Shown: piece by piece, positions 54,530-62,840 of the stretch
How positions within the stretch are numbered: position 1 is the stretch's first letter
How the letters are laid out: every line of letters starts with the position of its first letter
From: Paenibacillus doosanensis
GTDB taxonomy: Bacteria; Bacillota; Bacilli; Paenibacillales; NBRC-103111
DNA length: 64,000 nucleotides
Direction of reading: 5' to 3'
Assembly (NCBI RefSeq): GCF_025060755.1
Contig: NZ_JANYUY010000038.1
Location: forward strand, 1 to 64,000
Notes under the pieces: generated by a model
Database searches by the model: none
Told to the model about the DNA's origin: nothing
Seen by the model: only the letters and a program-made list of their open reading frames with translations
Position numbers and translations under genes: made by a program

Positions 54530-55254
54530 TCCATCTGCTGTATGCAGTACACGTTTCGTTTTCCGAGCTTTTGTTGAGTAATTTTTTTGGCCGAGGCCCC
54601 GCTTTGCACCCAGACCGCATCGAGCCCGGCTTTGGTGGCGCCGCACACGTCATGCTTCCAGGAGTTACCGACCATCACCAGCTGCCGCGGCGACAGATCG
54701 AGCGTTCTGATCGCGGTTTTGAACAAGGGAACGTTCGGTTTTTTCTCCGAGCTGTGCTGGGCGGTGAAGATCCGGTCCTCGGGGAAAAAATCATGGAGCC
54801 CAAACCGCTCCAGCAAATGCTTGACCTCGCTGCGCGGGCTGTTGCTGATGATCGCCAGCTTGAATCGGGGTGCCAGCGACCGGAGCGTTTCTTCCACGCC
54901 GGGAGCGAGCGACCTGGCCGCCAGCCTCTCTCTGCGGACAAGCTGGAAGAAATCGCGGGCGAACTGCTGATGAACCGGGACTTCGAGCTCCTTAATGGCG
55001 CTTTGCAGGCACTGCTGCTGCAGGTCGTCGAGCTGGAGGCGGGCGGTTTTATTTTTTTTATGCTGCTGCCAGTAAAACTGGTACTTGCTCCAAAGCGCTT
55101 CCGCCGTCGGAAAGCTGCCTTGGACCGAGCGGGAGTAGTAATCGTTCCATACGGAACGGAAGGCCTGCTCGAAGTGAATGCCTTGATGAATCAACGTTTG
55201 ATTGACATCGAAACAGATCGCCTTTTTGCCTGCTGTACGGGTTGAGGTGCTCAT
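54508..55254 (-). CDS. HAD-family hydrolase with variant motif I
   Basis: A 248-aa HAD superfamily protein. Motif I reads CFDVNQTL: the nucleophile Asp is present but the usual second Asp (DxD) is Asn. Motif II is IISNSPRS. The motif III Lys and the motif IV region are visible in SSEKKPNVPLF and VGNSWKHDVCGA. Phosphatases of this superfamily need the second Asp as acid/base, while some dehalogenase-like members do not, so activity is uncertain. The 3' end overlaps the c-di-GMP gene tail to tail by 22 bases. Confidence 0.82.
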   Translation of the reverse strand: MSTSTRTAGKKAICFDVNQTLIHQGIHFEQAFRSVWNDYYSRSVQGSFPTAEALWSKYQFYWQQHKKNKTARLQLDDLQQQCLQSAIKELEVPVHQQFARDFFQLVRRERLAARSLAPGVEETLRSLAPRFKLAIISNSPRSEVKHLLERFGLHDFFPEDRIFTAQHSSEKKPNVPLFKTAIRTLDLSPRQLVMVGNSWKHDVCGATKAGLDAVWVQSGASAKKITQQKLGKRNVYCIQQMDQLLELF

Positions 55255-55423
55255 AAACGTTCTACCTCCGTTTACGCGAAAAGCATCGCCTTATAATCTA
55301 TGCTTATGCTACGGGCGTCGGCGTCACCCCTATGAAGGGCAAAGTGGACGTAAGCTTTTTTTCTTTCGTTGTCCTATGCTATCATGGAGTATGTGATGTT
55401 ATGAAAAAAATGAGGTGTAGCGC

Positions 55424-58084
55424 GTGTCGAAATTGATATTGATTGACGGCAACAGTCTTGCCAATCGGGCGTTCTATGCATTGCCGCCGCTCAGCAACTC
55501 CAGCGGACTGCATACGAATGCGGTGTACGGATTTACGACGATGCTGCTCAAGCTGCTGGAAGAGCAGCAGCCGACCCATTTCCTCGTGGCGTTCGATGCG
55601 GGGAAGGTGACGTTTCGACATAAAGACTATGCAGAATATAAAGGCGGAAGGGCGAAGACGCCGCCCGAGCTGTCCGAGCAGTTTCCGCTGCTTCGCGATT
55701 TGATCCGCGCCTTCGGTATGGCGCAGTTCGAGCTGGAAGGGTACGAAGCCGACGATATTATCGGTACGCTGACCCGCATTGCCGACGAGAAAGGCGATAT
55801 CGAGGTGATCGTTGTCACCGGAGACAAAGATATGCTTCAGCTTGTCTCGGATCGCGTGAAGATCGCGCTGACGCGCAAGGGCATTACCGAGGTTGAGCTG
55901 TACGATAAGGCGCTGATTGAGGAGAAGTACGGTCTTAAGCCGCATCAAATTATCGATTTGAAAGGGCTGATGGGCGACGCCTCGGATAATATCCCGGGCA
56001 TTCCCGGCGTTGGTGAGAAGACGGCGCTGAAGCTGCTGCACGAGTATGAGTCCGTCGAAGGCGTCCTTGAGAACGCCGCTCAGCTCAAAGGCAAGATGAA
56101 GGAGAAAGTCGAGCAGCATGCGGACGAGGCCCGAATGAGCAAGGAGCTGGCGACGATCTACCGTGAAGTGCCGCTGACGACGCAGTGGGAGGAGCTGGCT
56201 TACTCCGGTTACGAAGGACAAGCTCTGGCGGGCATGTTCCGCAAGCTGGAGTTCAAATCGCTGCTTGAGAAGATGGATTTCTCCGGAGGAGATTCGGCTG
56301 AAGCCGGGCGGGAGCAGGCTTCTATCGAAGCGGCGGTTGTCGGCGAAGACGACATGGCCGAGCTGGTCGGCATCCTGCCTCAGGTAACGGCGCTGCATGT
56401 GGAAGCGGCCGGAGATAATCCGCATAACGCGGAGATGATCGGTTTGGCGCTGTATACGGAGGCCAAATGCTATTATGTGCCGTTCGAGCGGCTGCAGGAA
56501 GGCACTGCAGAAGCGGAAGCCGTGAAGGCGTGGCTTGAGTCCTCGGACAAAGCGCTGGCCGTCTACGATCAGCATCGCGCCGAGATCTTGCTGGCATGGC
56601 GCGGCATTCATCTGCGCGGAACGGAGTTCGACGTGCATCTTGCCGCTTATTTGCTCGATCCTACGGAGTCGGCGCTTACGCTTAACGGTCTTACCGTCAA
56701 GTACGGACTGCCGGCGCTTAAAGCGGATGAGGATGTATTCGGCAAGGGAGCCAAATTCCAAATTCCCGCGTTGGACGTTCTATGCGACTATTTATGCCGC
56801 AAGGCGGCGGCGATTCATCAGCTGACGGAGCCGATGAAACGGGATCTGGAAGAAAGCGGCATGCATCAGCTGTTTTACGGGCTCGAGCAGCCGCTGGCAA
56901 GCGTTCTTGCCGCGATGGAGGAGAAGGGCATCGAGGTCGATACGGAAGCGCTCAAGCAGTACGGCGAAGAGCTGGGCTCGCAGCTGGAGACGATTATGCA
57001 TTCGATCTATGACGCCGCAGGGATGGAGTTCAATATTAACTCGCCTAAGCAGCTCGGCGAAGTGTTGTTCGAGAAGCTGCAGCTTCCTACCGTAAAGAAG
57101 ACCAAGACCGGTTATTCTACCGATGCGGAAGTGCTTGAAAAGCTGGAGCCGTATCATCCGGTCATTGGCCATATTCTGCATTTCCGCACGCTGTCCAAGC
57201 TGCAATCTACTTATGTGGAAGGGCTGCTCAAGGAGGTGCGCAAAGATACCGGCAAGGTGCATACCTATTACCGGCAGACGATCGCGGCGACCGGGCGGCT
57301 CAGCAGCCAATATCCGAATCTGCAGAACATTCCGATCCGTCTGGAGGAAGGCCGCAAAATCCGCAGAGTCTTCGTTCCCTCAAAGCCGGGCTGGTCGATC
57401 TTGACTGCGGATTACTCGCAGATCGAGCTGAGGGTGCTTGCGCATATATCCCAGGATGAGAAGCTGATGGAGGCGTTCCTCCACGACCTGGATATCCATA
57501 CGAAGACGGCGATGGATGTGTTCGGCGTCTCCGAGTCGCAAGTGGACTCCAATATGAGAAGGCAGGCGAAGGCCGTCAATTTCGGTATCGTCTACGGTAT
57601 CAGCGATTACGGTCTGTCGCAGAACTTAAATATTACCCGTAAAGAAGCGGCGCAGTTTATCGAGCAATATTTTGCCGTGTTCCAGGGCGTTCGCCAATAT
57701 ATGGACGATATCGTCCGAAAAGCGCGCCAGGATGGCTATGTCACGACGCTGCTGCAGCGCCGCCGCTATTTGCCTGAGATTACCGCATCCAATTTCAATC
57801 TGCGCTCCTTCGCCGAACGTACGGCGATGAATACGCCGATTCAGGGCACCGCGGCGGATATTATCAAGCTGGCGATGGTGCAGATGGACGAACGATTGAA
57901 GCGCGACGGCTTGCGCAGCCGGATGCTGCTTCAGGTGCATGACGAATTGGTGTTCGAAGTGCCCGAAGACGAAATCGAAACGATGAAAACGGCGGTGGCG
58001 GAAGTGATGGAGAATGCGCTGAAGCTGGATGTGCCGCTGAAAGTGGAAGTCGATACCGGCTCCAACTGGTACGAAGCCAAGTAA
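55424..58084 (+). CDS. polA: DNA polymerase I
   Basis: An 886-aa repair and Okazaki-processing polymerase. The 5'-3' exonuclease domain spans about 1-290 (GYEADDIIGTL, GDASDNIPG). The 3'-5' exonuclease-like domain (about 305-460) lacks the DxE residues, reading HVEAAGDN, so proofreading is presumably absent, as in other Bacillales PolA. The polymerase domain keeps motif A DYSQIELR, motif B RRQAKAVNFGIVYG and motif C VHDELVFEV. GTG start after GAGGTG. It leads a conserved block with mutM, ytaF and coaE. Confidence 0.97.
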   Translation: MSKLILIDGNSLANRAFYALPPLSNSSGLHTNAVYGFTTMLLKLLEEQQPTHFLVAFDAGKVTFRHKDYAEYKGGRAKTPPELSEQFPLLRDLIRAFGMAQFELEGYEADDIIGTLTRIADEKGDIEVIVVTGDKDMLQLVSDRVKIALTRKGITEVELYDKALIEEKYGLKPHQIIDLKGLMGDASDNIPGIPGVGEKTALKLLHEYESVEGVLENAAQLKGKMKEKVEQHADEARMSKELATIYREVPLTTQWEELAYSGYEGQALAGMFRKLEFKSLLEKMDFSGGDSAEAGREQASIEAAVVGEDDMAELVGILPQVTALHVEAAGDNPHNAEMIGLALYTEAKCYYVPFERLQEGTAEAEAVKAWLESSDKALAVYDQHRAEILLAWRGIHLRGTEFDVHLAAYLLDPTESALTLNGLTVKYGLPALKADEDVFGKGAKFQIPALDVLCDYLCRKAAAIHQLTEPMKRDLEESGMHQLFYGLEQPLASVLAAMEEKGIEVDTEALKQYGEELGSQLETIMHSIYDAAGMEFNINSPKQLGEVLFEKLQLPTVKKTKTGYSTDAEVLEKLEPYHPVIGHILHFRTLSKLQSTYVEGLLKEVRKDTGKVHTYYRQTIAATGRLSSQYPNLQNIPIRLEEGRKIRRVFVPSKPGWSILTADYSQIELRVLAHISQDEKLMEAFLHDLDIHTKTAMDVFGVSESQVDSNMRRQAKAVNFGIVYGISDYGLSQNLNITRKEAAQFIEQYFAVFQGVRQYMDDIVRKARQDGYVTTLLQRRRYLPEITASNFNLRSFAERTAMNTPIQGTAADIIKLAMVQMDERLKRDGLRSRMLLQVHDELVFEVPEDEIETMKTAVAEVMENALKLDVPLKVEVDTGSNWYEAK

Positions 58085-58102
58085 TAACCGAGGTGAAACA
58101 AC

Positions 58103-58954
58103 ATGCCGGAGCTTCCGGAGGTCGAAACAGTCAAACGAACATTAAGTCAGCTGGTCGTCGGGAAGACGATAGGGAATGTCACGGTGCATTTGCGCAGAAT
58201 TATTCAGCGGCCGGAAGAACCGCTGGAGTTCAGCATGATGCTGCAGGGCGAAACGATACGCTCCGTCGAGCGGCGGGGCAAATTTCTCCGCTTTCTGATG
58301 GACAACTATACAATGGTTTCGCATTTGCGCATGGAAGGGCGGTACGGCGTCTACGACAGCAAAGATCCGCTGGAGACGCATACGCACGTGGTGTTTCATT
58401 TTACCGACGGCAGCGAATTGAGATATAAGGACGTGCGCCAATTCGGGACGATGCATTTGTTCCCGTTAGGTCAGGAGCTGGAGGAACAGCCGCTGAAGAA
58501 GCTGGGTTTGGAGCCTCTGGACGATGCGTTCACGCTCGAGGCGTTCAAGAGCAAGCTGGCGGGGCGCTCGACCAAGATTAAACCGCTCCTGCTGAATCAG
58601 GAATATATCGTAGGGCTCGGGAATATTTATGTGGATGAGTCCCTATTTCTTGCCGGGATTCACCCCGAGCGGGAAGCGGGCTCCTTGTCGCGGCAGGAGC
58701 TGGCTTCCTTATACGAGGCGATACTCAGCACGTTGAACGATGCGGTTGCCGCCGGGGGCTCGTCGGTCAAGTCCTATGTGAACGGACAAGGCGAGATCGG
58801 CTTGTTCCAGCATCAGCTCAAAGTGTACGGGCATAAAGGCGAGCCTTGCCCGGTTTGCGGGGCGCACATTGAGAAGTCGGTGGTGGCAGGACGGGGGACG
58901 CATGTTTGCCCGAACTGTCAGCCCTTGAAGAAGCAACGAAGCCGCAAGGCGTAA
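58103..58954 (+). CDS. mutM: Formamidopyrimidine-DNA glycosylase
   Basis: A 283-aa repair enzyme removing oxidised purines such as 8-oxoguanine. The N-terminus PELPEVET gives the catalytic Pro2 and Glu3. The helix-two-turn-helix region is followed by a C-terminal zinc finger with Cys pairs CPVC and CPNC. The ATG lies 18 bases after polA and has GAGGTG upstream, as in other Bacillales. Confidence 0.97.
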   Translation: MPELPEVETVKRTLSQLVVGKTIGNVTVHLRRIIQRPEEPLEFSMMLQGETIRSVERRGKFLRFLMDNYTMVSHLRMEGRYGVYDSKDPLETHTHVVFHFTDGSELRYKDVRQFGTMHLFPLGQELEEQPLKKLGLEPLDDAFTLEAFKSKLAGRSTKIKPLLLNQEYIVGLGNIYVDESLFLAGIHPEREAGSLSRQELASLYEAILSTLNDAVAAGGSSVKSYVNGQGEIGLFQHQLKVYGHKGEPCPVCGAHIEKSVVAGRGTHVCPNCQPLKKQRSRKA

Positions 58955-59045
58955 CCGCCTGCGGGCAAACGTACGACGAGTAGGCTGCACCCTCCGCCCA
59001 TCTATGCCATATAGTAGGAGTAAAACGGTCGGGAGGGGAAGTTCC

Positions 59046-59735
59046 ATGCTGCCTTTTGTCTCCTTGTTGATACTGGCTCTGGCTGTCAGTCTGGACGGAT
59101 TCGGCGTAGGCGTCATGTACGGTTTGCGCAAAATCCGAATGCCGCTGTTATCGGTGGCGATTATATCGCTTTGTTCGGGATGCATCATTTATGTGTCCAT
59201 GCAGATCGGCGTGTTTATCAGCCGCTTCGTCGATCCTGAATTTGCCAAAGCGATCGGCGGCGTCATCTTGATCGGCATCGGAATTTGGGCCGTCTACCAG
59301 GTCGTATCGAAGAAAAAAGACGAAGAGGACGGCTTGCCCCAGCCGGTAGGGCCGGCGGAGGCTTCGTTGGAGGAATCCGCCGCTCCAAGTCCGCGGGAAG
59401 TATTTTACATCGAGTTGAAAAGACTCGGCTTGGTCATTCAAATATTGCGCAAGCCGTCTATCGCGGATATGGACCGCTCCGGCAACATTTCGCCGTACGA
59501 AGCGCTGCTGCTCGGCGTCGCTTTATCCTTGGACGCCTTCGGCGCGGGGATCGGGGCGGCTTTGATCGGTTTTGCCCCGCTGCTGACTTCGGCTGTCATT
59601 GCATTGGCCAGCGGGACCTTCCTGGCGAGCGGCTTACGAATAGGTTATAAGTATTCGGAATTATTTTGGATTCGCCGATTATCGGTATTCCCCGGATTTG
59701 TATTGATTGTTATGGGTATCATGAAATTGATGTAG
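59046..59735 (+). CDS. ytaF: Sporulation membrane protein YtaF
   Basis: A 229-aa polytopic protein of the MntP/YtaF type. Two sets of hydrophobic helices are joined by an acidic/proline-rich loop (about 95-130). Each half carries a short Asp-containing motif (ALAVSLDGFGVG and GVALSLDAFGAG). The family is tied to sporulation in Bacillus, with a transport-like fold. ATG at 59046 follows GGGAGGGGAAG. It stands between mutM and coaE, as expected. Confidence 0.88.
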   Translation: MLPFVSLLILALAVSLDGFGVGVMYGLRKIRMPLLSVAIISLCSGCIIYVSMQIGVFISRFVDPEFAKAIGGVILIGIGIWAVYQVVSKKKDEEDGLPQPVGPAEASLEESAAPSPREVFYIELKRLGLVIQILRKPSIADMDRSGNISPYEALLLGVALSLDAFGAGIGAALIGFAPLLTSAVIALASGTFLASGLRIGYKYSELFWIRRLSVFPGFVLIVMGIMKLM

Positions 59736-59781
59736 TGAAAAACAGCAGGCGATTACTAACTTTTTTCGTAGGAGAATGTAT

Positions 59782-60378
59782 ATGAATATCGGTTTAACCG
59801 GAGGCATCGCTTGCGGCAAAAGCACTGTAGCGGATTTGCTGGTGCGGCGCGGGGCGATGCTGGTTGATGCCGACCGCATTGCCAGGGAAGTCGTGGAGCC
59901 GGGTAGCCCCGTGCTGCAGTTGGTCGTGGAACGCTTCGGCGCGGACATGCTGCTCCCCGACGGCTCTTTGCACCGCAAAAAGCTGGGTGAGGCGGTATTC
60001 GGCAACCCGCAGGCGCGTAAGGATTTGGAGGGCATTATGCACCCTTCGATCCGCGCCCTGATGCGGGAGAGAATGGAGCAATACGAACGGCAGCACCCGG
60101 ACAAGCTTGTCGTGGTGGACGTGCCATTGTTATACGAATCGGGGCTGCAATCCATGTTCGAGGCCGTCATGGTCGTGTACATACCCAGAACAGAGCAGCT
60201 CAAGCGGCTTATGTCGCGCGATGGGCTGACGGAAGAACAGGCTGAGGCCCGTCTTCAAGCACAAATGGATATCGAAAACAAAAAAGCGATGGCCGACATT
60301 CTCATAGACAATCAAGGAACGCTTGTGCAGACGGAATACCAGGTGGAGGCGTTTCTAAAGGGAAGGAGGCTGCTATGA
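59782..60378 (+). CDS. coaE: Dephospho-CoA kinase
   Basis: A 198-aa enzyme of the last step of coenzyme A synthesis. The P-loop is GLTGGIACGKST at the N-terminus, followed by DADRIAREV and a conserved VVVDVPLLYESG. I choose the ATG at 59782 because TAGGAGA is the right distance upstream; an ATG at 59776 is only one base from it. Its stop overlaps the next start (ATGA). Confidence 0.95.
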   Translation: MNIGLTGGIACGKSTVADLLVRRGAMLVDADRIAREVVEPGSPVLQLVVERFGADMLLPDGSLHRKKLGEAVFGNPQARKDLEGIMHPSIRALMRERMEQYERQHPDKLVVVDVPLLYESGLQSMFEAVMVVYIPRTEQLKRLMSRDGLTEEQAEARLQAQMDIENKKAMADILIDNQGTLVQTEYQVEAFLKGRRLL

Positions 60379-60959
60379 GCATCAGCTTTTGGCGGAAAAA
60401 GCGAGTGTTTGCTCTACTTTTCATCACCTTCGTGATCCTCATGTTTATCAGCAGCGATAAGGTCGGAAAATGGTTGTATCCTATCCGTTATGAGGAAGAA
60501 ATAAGGCAGCATGCCCAAACTTACGAGGTCGATCCGCTATTGGTTGCAGCTATCATTCGAGTAGAATCCAATTATAAAACGAATATTTCATCCAAAAAAG
60601 GCGCCTACGGTCTCATGCAGCTTATGCCCGATACGACCGAGTGGATTGTGGATGCCGGCAAGTTCTCTCCTTCGTTCAAAAACGATCTGGACAATCCTTC
60701 TGTCAGCATAGAGCTCGGAACCTGGTACCTTAACTGGCTCCATAAGGAGTTCAACGGCAATACGGTCGCTATTATAGCCGGATATAACGCCGGGCAAGGC
60801 AAAGTAACCAGATGGATTCAAAACAGAGAGTGGGACGGAACCTTGGAAAATTCGAATTCGATCCCGTATGGAGAAACGAGACATTACATTCAGCGTGTTT
60901 TGTATTATTATAATAAGTATCACAAGTTATACGCGAAGGATTGGGGAATGGCTTCTTGA
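60375..60959 (+). CDS. Membrane-bound lytic transglycosylase (SLT domain)
   Basis: A 194-aa protein with one N-terminal transmembrane anchor (about 10-28), then a soluble lytic-transglycosylase domain. The catalytic Glu is in IIRVESNY (about 63), followed by GAYGLMQLMPDT and AGYNAGQGKV. It trims peptidoglycan outside the membrane. It is coupled to coaE by a four-base overlap. Confidence 0.92.
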   Translation: MSISFWRKKRVFALLFITFVILMFISSDKVGKWLYPIRYEEEIRQHAQTYEVDPLLVAAIIRVESNYKTNISSKKGAYGLMQLMPDTTEWIVDAGKFSPSFKNDLDNPSVSIELGTWYLNWLHKEFNGNTVAIIAGYNAGQGKVTRWIQNREWDGTLENSNSIPYGETRHYIQRVLYYYNKYHKLYAKDWGMAS

Positions 60960-60964
60960 AAGTA

Positions 60965-61012
60965 AAGAAGTATTGGACAGGCCCCTTCACGGAAGCTTTG
61001 TCCAATACTTCT
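60965..61012. terminator. Bidirectional terminator between converging genes
   Basis: AAGAAGTATTGGACA pairs with TGTCCAATACTTCT, T-rich on both strands, between the transglycosylase and spore-protein genes. Confidence 0.85.
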
Positions 61013-61023
61013 CTAACCTTTAC

Positions 61024-61248
61024 CTATCGGTTCCCGCCAGCAAGTGTTTGCTCGGCGATTTGTACCAGGCGACGTGTAATATGTCCCCCGATAGCACCAG
61101 TGTCACGAGTAGCCATGTTACCGTAGTAACCGTCTTGAGGAATGGCGATACCCAATTCCTGTGCTACTTCATACTTCAGTTGATCCAAAGCTGCGTTAGC
61201 TTGTGGAACAACCAATTGGTTGCTGCTTCGAGATTGTCCTGCACCCAT
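61024..61248 (-). CDS. Alpha/beta-type small acid-soluble spore protein
   Basis: A 74-aa DNA-binding protein that coats the chromosome of the dormant spore. The germination-protease site region (KYEVAQELGI) and the second conserved block (GYYGNMATRDTGAIGGHITRRLVQIAEQ) are both present. It has AAGGAGGTG before the ATG and its own terminator. It would be made only in the forespore under sigma-G. Confidence 0.96.
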   Translation of the reverse strand: MGAGQSRSSNQLVVPQANAALDQLKYEVAQELGIAIPQDGYYGNMATRDTGAIGGHITRRLVQIAEQTLAGGNR

Positions 61249-61363
61249 GTCTGTTCACCTCCTTGTCGTTTGTAATCCTATTATGTGCTTTTCACAGAAG
61301 TTCATTACAGGGATTCACTGGCAATAATTGTTCATTTGTAATCAAGAGGAGAGATATTGAAAA

Positions 61364-61840
61364 ATGAAATGCCCTTATTGCGACTATTCCGGAACGAAAG
61401 TACTGGATTCCCGCGCGGCCAATGAGAATAAATCGATCCGGCGCCGCAGAGAATGCGAAAGATGCGCCAAGCGGTTCACCACGTTCGAGATGGTGGAGGA
61501 AACCCCGCTTATCGTAATCAAAAAAGACGGCAGCCGCGAAGAATTTAGCCGCGAGAAGATGCTGCGCGGTCTTATACGCGCCTGCGAGAAGCGTCCGGTA
61601 TCCGTCGAGCAGCTCGACATGATCGTCTCCGAAGTGGAGAAGCAAATCCGCAACACCGCCAGCGCCGAGGTCGACAGCCGGGAAATCGGCGAGATCGTCA
61701 TGGAGCAACTGTACCCTGTGGATGAGGTCGCTTATATCCGCTTTGCTTCCGTGTATCGTCAATTCAAGGACATCAGTATGTTCATGCGAGAGCTTACGGA
61801 CATCTTGTCCAAGCATCAGGTAGGCGATGAAAAAAAATAA
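61364..61840 (+). CDS. nrdR: Transcriptional repressor NrdR
   Basis: A 158-aa regulator of ribonucleotide reductase genes. The N-terminal zinc ribbon uses Cys3, Cys6, Cys31 and Cys34 (CPYC, CERC). The ATP-cone domain occupies about 49-139. GAGGAGAG lies upstream. NrdR follows polA-mutM-coaE in many Bacillales; here spore-related genes are interposed. Confidence 0.96.
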   Translation: MKCPYCDYSGTKVLDSRAANENKSIRRRRECERCAKRFTTFEMVEETPLIVIKKDGSREEFSREKMLRGLIRACEKRPVSVEQLDMIVSEVEKQIRNTASAEVDSREIGEIVMEQLYPVDEVAYIRFASVYRQFKDISMFMRELTDILSKHQVGDEKK

Positions 61841-61910
61841 TTTGCAGGTGCAGCGAGTCAAACTGTTGACAAGCTTATTGCACCTGTGATATTATCATTC
61901 TTGTCGCCGC

Positions 61911-61983
61911 GGGGCCTTAGCTCAGCTGGGAGAGCGCATCGCTGGCAGCGATGAGGTCAGGGGTTCGATCCCCCTAGGCTCCA
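61911..61983 (+). tRNA. tRNA-Ala (GGC)
   Basis: A full cloverleaf: acceptor GGGGCCT pairs with AGGCTCC, the anticodon stem CATCG/CGATG holds loop CTGGCAG (anticodon GGC, alanine), and the T arm reads GGGGTTCGATCCCC. The discriminator is A at 61983 and CCA is not encoded. A terminator follows. The 3' end (TCCCCCTAGGCTCCA) is repeated three times downstream, and once in decayed form. Confidence 0.97.
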
Positions 61984-61984
61984 T

Positions 61985-62024
61985 AAAAAAAGCGTCACTA
62001 CGATTACCGTAGTGGCGTTTTTTT
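61985..62024 (+). terminator. Terminator T0 after tRNA-Ala
   Basis: AAAAAAAGCGTCACTACG...CGTAGTGGCGTTTTTTT. The same sequence reappears after repeat unit 2. Confidence 0.88.
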
Positions 62025-62034
62025 ATTTGCCTGC

Positions 62035-62177
62035 GGGGCCGAACCCCGAGGGTTCAGTCCGCGCGCAGGGAGCGAAGCGGACGAGCACGGCGTTGGAATC
62101 AACCGCTAAGGTAGTCATCGGCGAATAAGCTTCGTCAGCAGGAAAGATGAAGGATTCAAACATCCCCCTAGGCTCCA
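62035..62177 (+). ncRNA. tRNA-ended repeat unit 1 (candidate structured RNA)
   Basis: A 143-nt unit beginning GGGGCC and ending in the tRNA-Ala 3' end. Predicted helices: outer GGGGCC/GGCTCC; GAACCC-CGA-GGGTTC; GTCCGC...GCGGAC; GTTG-GAAT-CAAC. It is followed by its own terminator. Not a tRNA, as D and anticodon arms are not recognisable. It is either an RNA gene or a relic of tRNA-directed integration. Confidence 0.5.
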
Positions 62178-62178
62178 T

Positions 62179-62222
62179 AAAAAAAGTCCTCGGAACCAAT
62201 TAGGGTTCCGGGGATTTTTTTA
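62179..62222 (+). terminator. Terminator T1 after repeat unit 1
   Basis: AAAAAAAGTCCTCGGAACC...GGTTCCGGGGATTTTTTT. Its stem sequence differs from T0, but it keeps the same position and A/T flanks. Confidence 0.85.
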
Positions 62223-62232
62223 TGCCTAGGCG

Positions 62233-62375
62233 GGGGCCGAACCCCGCGGGTTCAGTCCGCGCGCAGGGAGCGAAGCGGACGAGCACGGCGTTGGAATCAA
62301 CCGCTAAGGTAGTCATCGGCGAGTAAGCTTCGTCAGCAGGATAGATGAAGGATTCAAACATCCCCCTAGGCTCCA
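62233..62375 (+). ncRNA. tRNA-ended repeat unit 2 (candidate structured RNA)
   Basis: 143 nt, nearly identical to unit 1. Differences fall mostly in loops: the first hairpin is GAACCC-CGC-GGGTTC. The 5' flank here reads GCCTAGG, which can pair with CCTAGGC at the 3' end, extending the closing stem. Confidence 0.5.
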
Positions 62376-62376
62376 T

Positions 62377-62417
62377 AAAAAAAGCGTCACTACGATTACC
62401 GTAGTGGCGTTTTTTTA
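62377..62417 (+). terminator. Terminator T2 after repeat unit 2
   Basis: Same sequence as T0 (GCGTCACTACG...CGTAGTGGCG, then T run). Confidence 0.87.
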
Positions 62418-62426
62418 TTTGCCTGC

Positions 62427-62567
62427 GGGGCCGAACCCCGAGGGTTCAGTCCGCGCGCAGGAAGGAGCGGACGAGCACGGCGTTTGAAACTACCGCTAAG
62501 GTTGTCATCAGCGAGTAAGCTTCGTCAGCAGGAAAGATGAAGGATTCAAACATCCCCCTAGGCTCCA
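62427..62567 (+). ncRNA. tRNA-ended repeat unit 3 (candidate structured RNA)
   Basis: 141 nt. Two bases are lost in the loop between GTCCGC and GCGGAC, leaving the stem intact. GTTG-GAAT-CAAC of units 1 and 2 is GTTT-G-AAAC here, again able to pair. It ends with the same tRNA 3' end, then TAATG rather than a run of A. Confidence 0.5.
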
Positions 62568-62571
62568 TAAT
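62554..62571. repeat. Attachment-site-like direct repeat, left
   Basis: CCCTAGGCTCCATAATG at the end of repeat unit 3 is the same sequence as at 63651. The two copies bracket the decayed integrase, as attL and attR bracket an integrated element. Confidence 0.6.
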
Positions 62572-62577
62572 GAATAA

Positions 62578-62619
62578 AGCCGCTAAACACAAGGGTTTTC
62601 GAGTGTTTAGCGGTTTTTT
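62578..62619 (+). terminator. Terminator T3 after repeat unit 3
   Basis: CCGCTAAACAC pairs with GTGTTTAGCGG, followed by TTTTTT. Confidence 0.85.
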
Positions 62620-62751
62620 CTTTGCCTAGATAGGGATGATTTGAGGGCGTGGTCACACGTTTGGTCACAATGAGGAATTTTTTGATGAGATTTCGGCTTT
62701 TTCTCAAGCCATCGTGCTTCACTCAGAACATATTTTTTCTCAAAGAAAAGC

Positions 62752-62791
62752 AATCGCCCTGTCCTCTTTTGAAGGCAGGGCGATTTTTTTG
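62752..62791. terminator. Intrinsic terminator in the island remnant
   Basis: AATCGCCCTG pairs with CAGGGCGATT, followed by TTTTT. It lies just beyond the 3' end of the integrase relic. Confidence 0.75.
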
Positions 62792-62840
62792 TTCTCCTTC
62801 GAATGCTCCGCTGAAAGGCGGTCAGCAGTTTGGGAACGAA

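Noticed and set aside
62035-62567. CRISPR array at the tandem units
   Set aside because: Units are about 143 nt with almost no unique spacer, carry terminators and share a tRNA end; nothing fits CRISPR repeat/spacer size.
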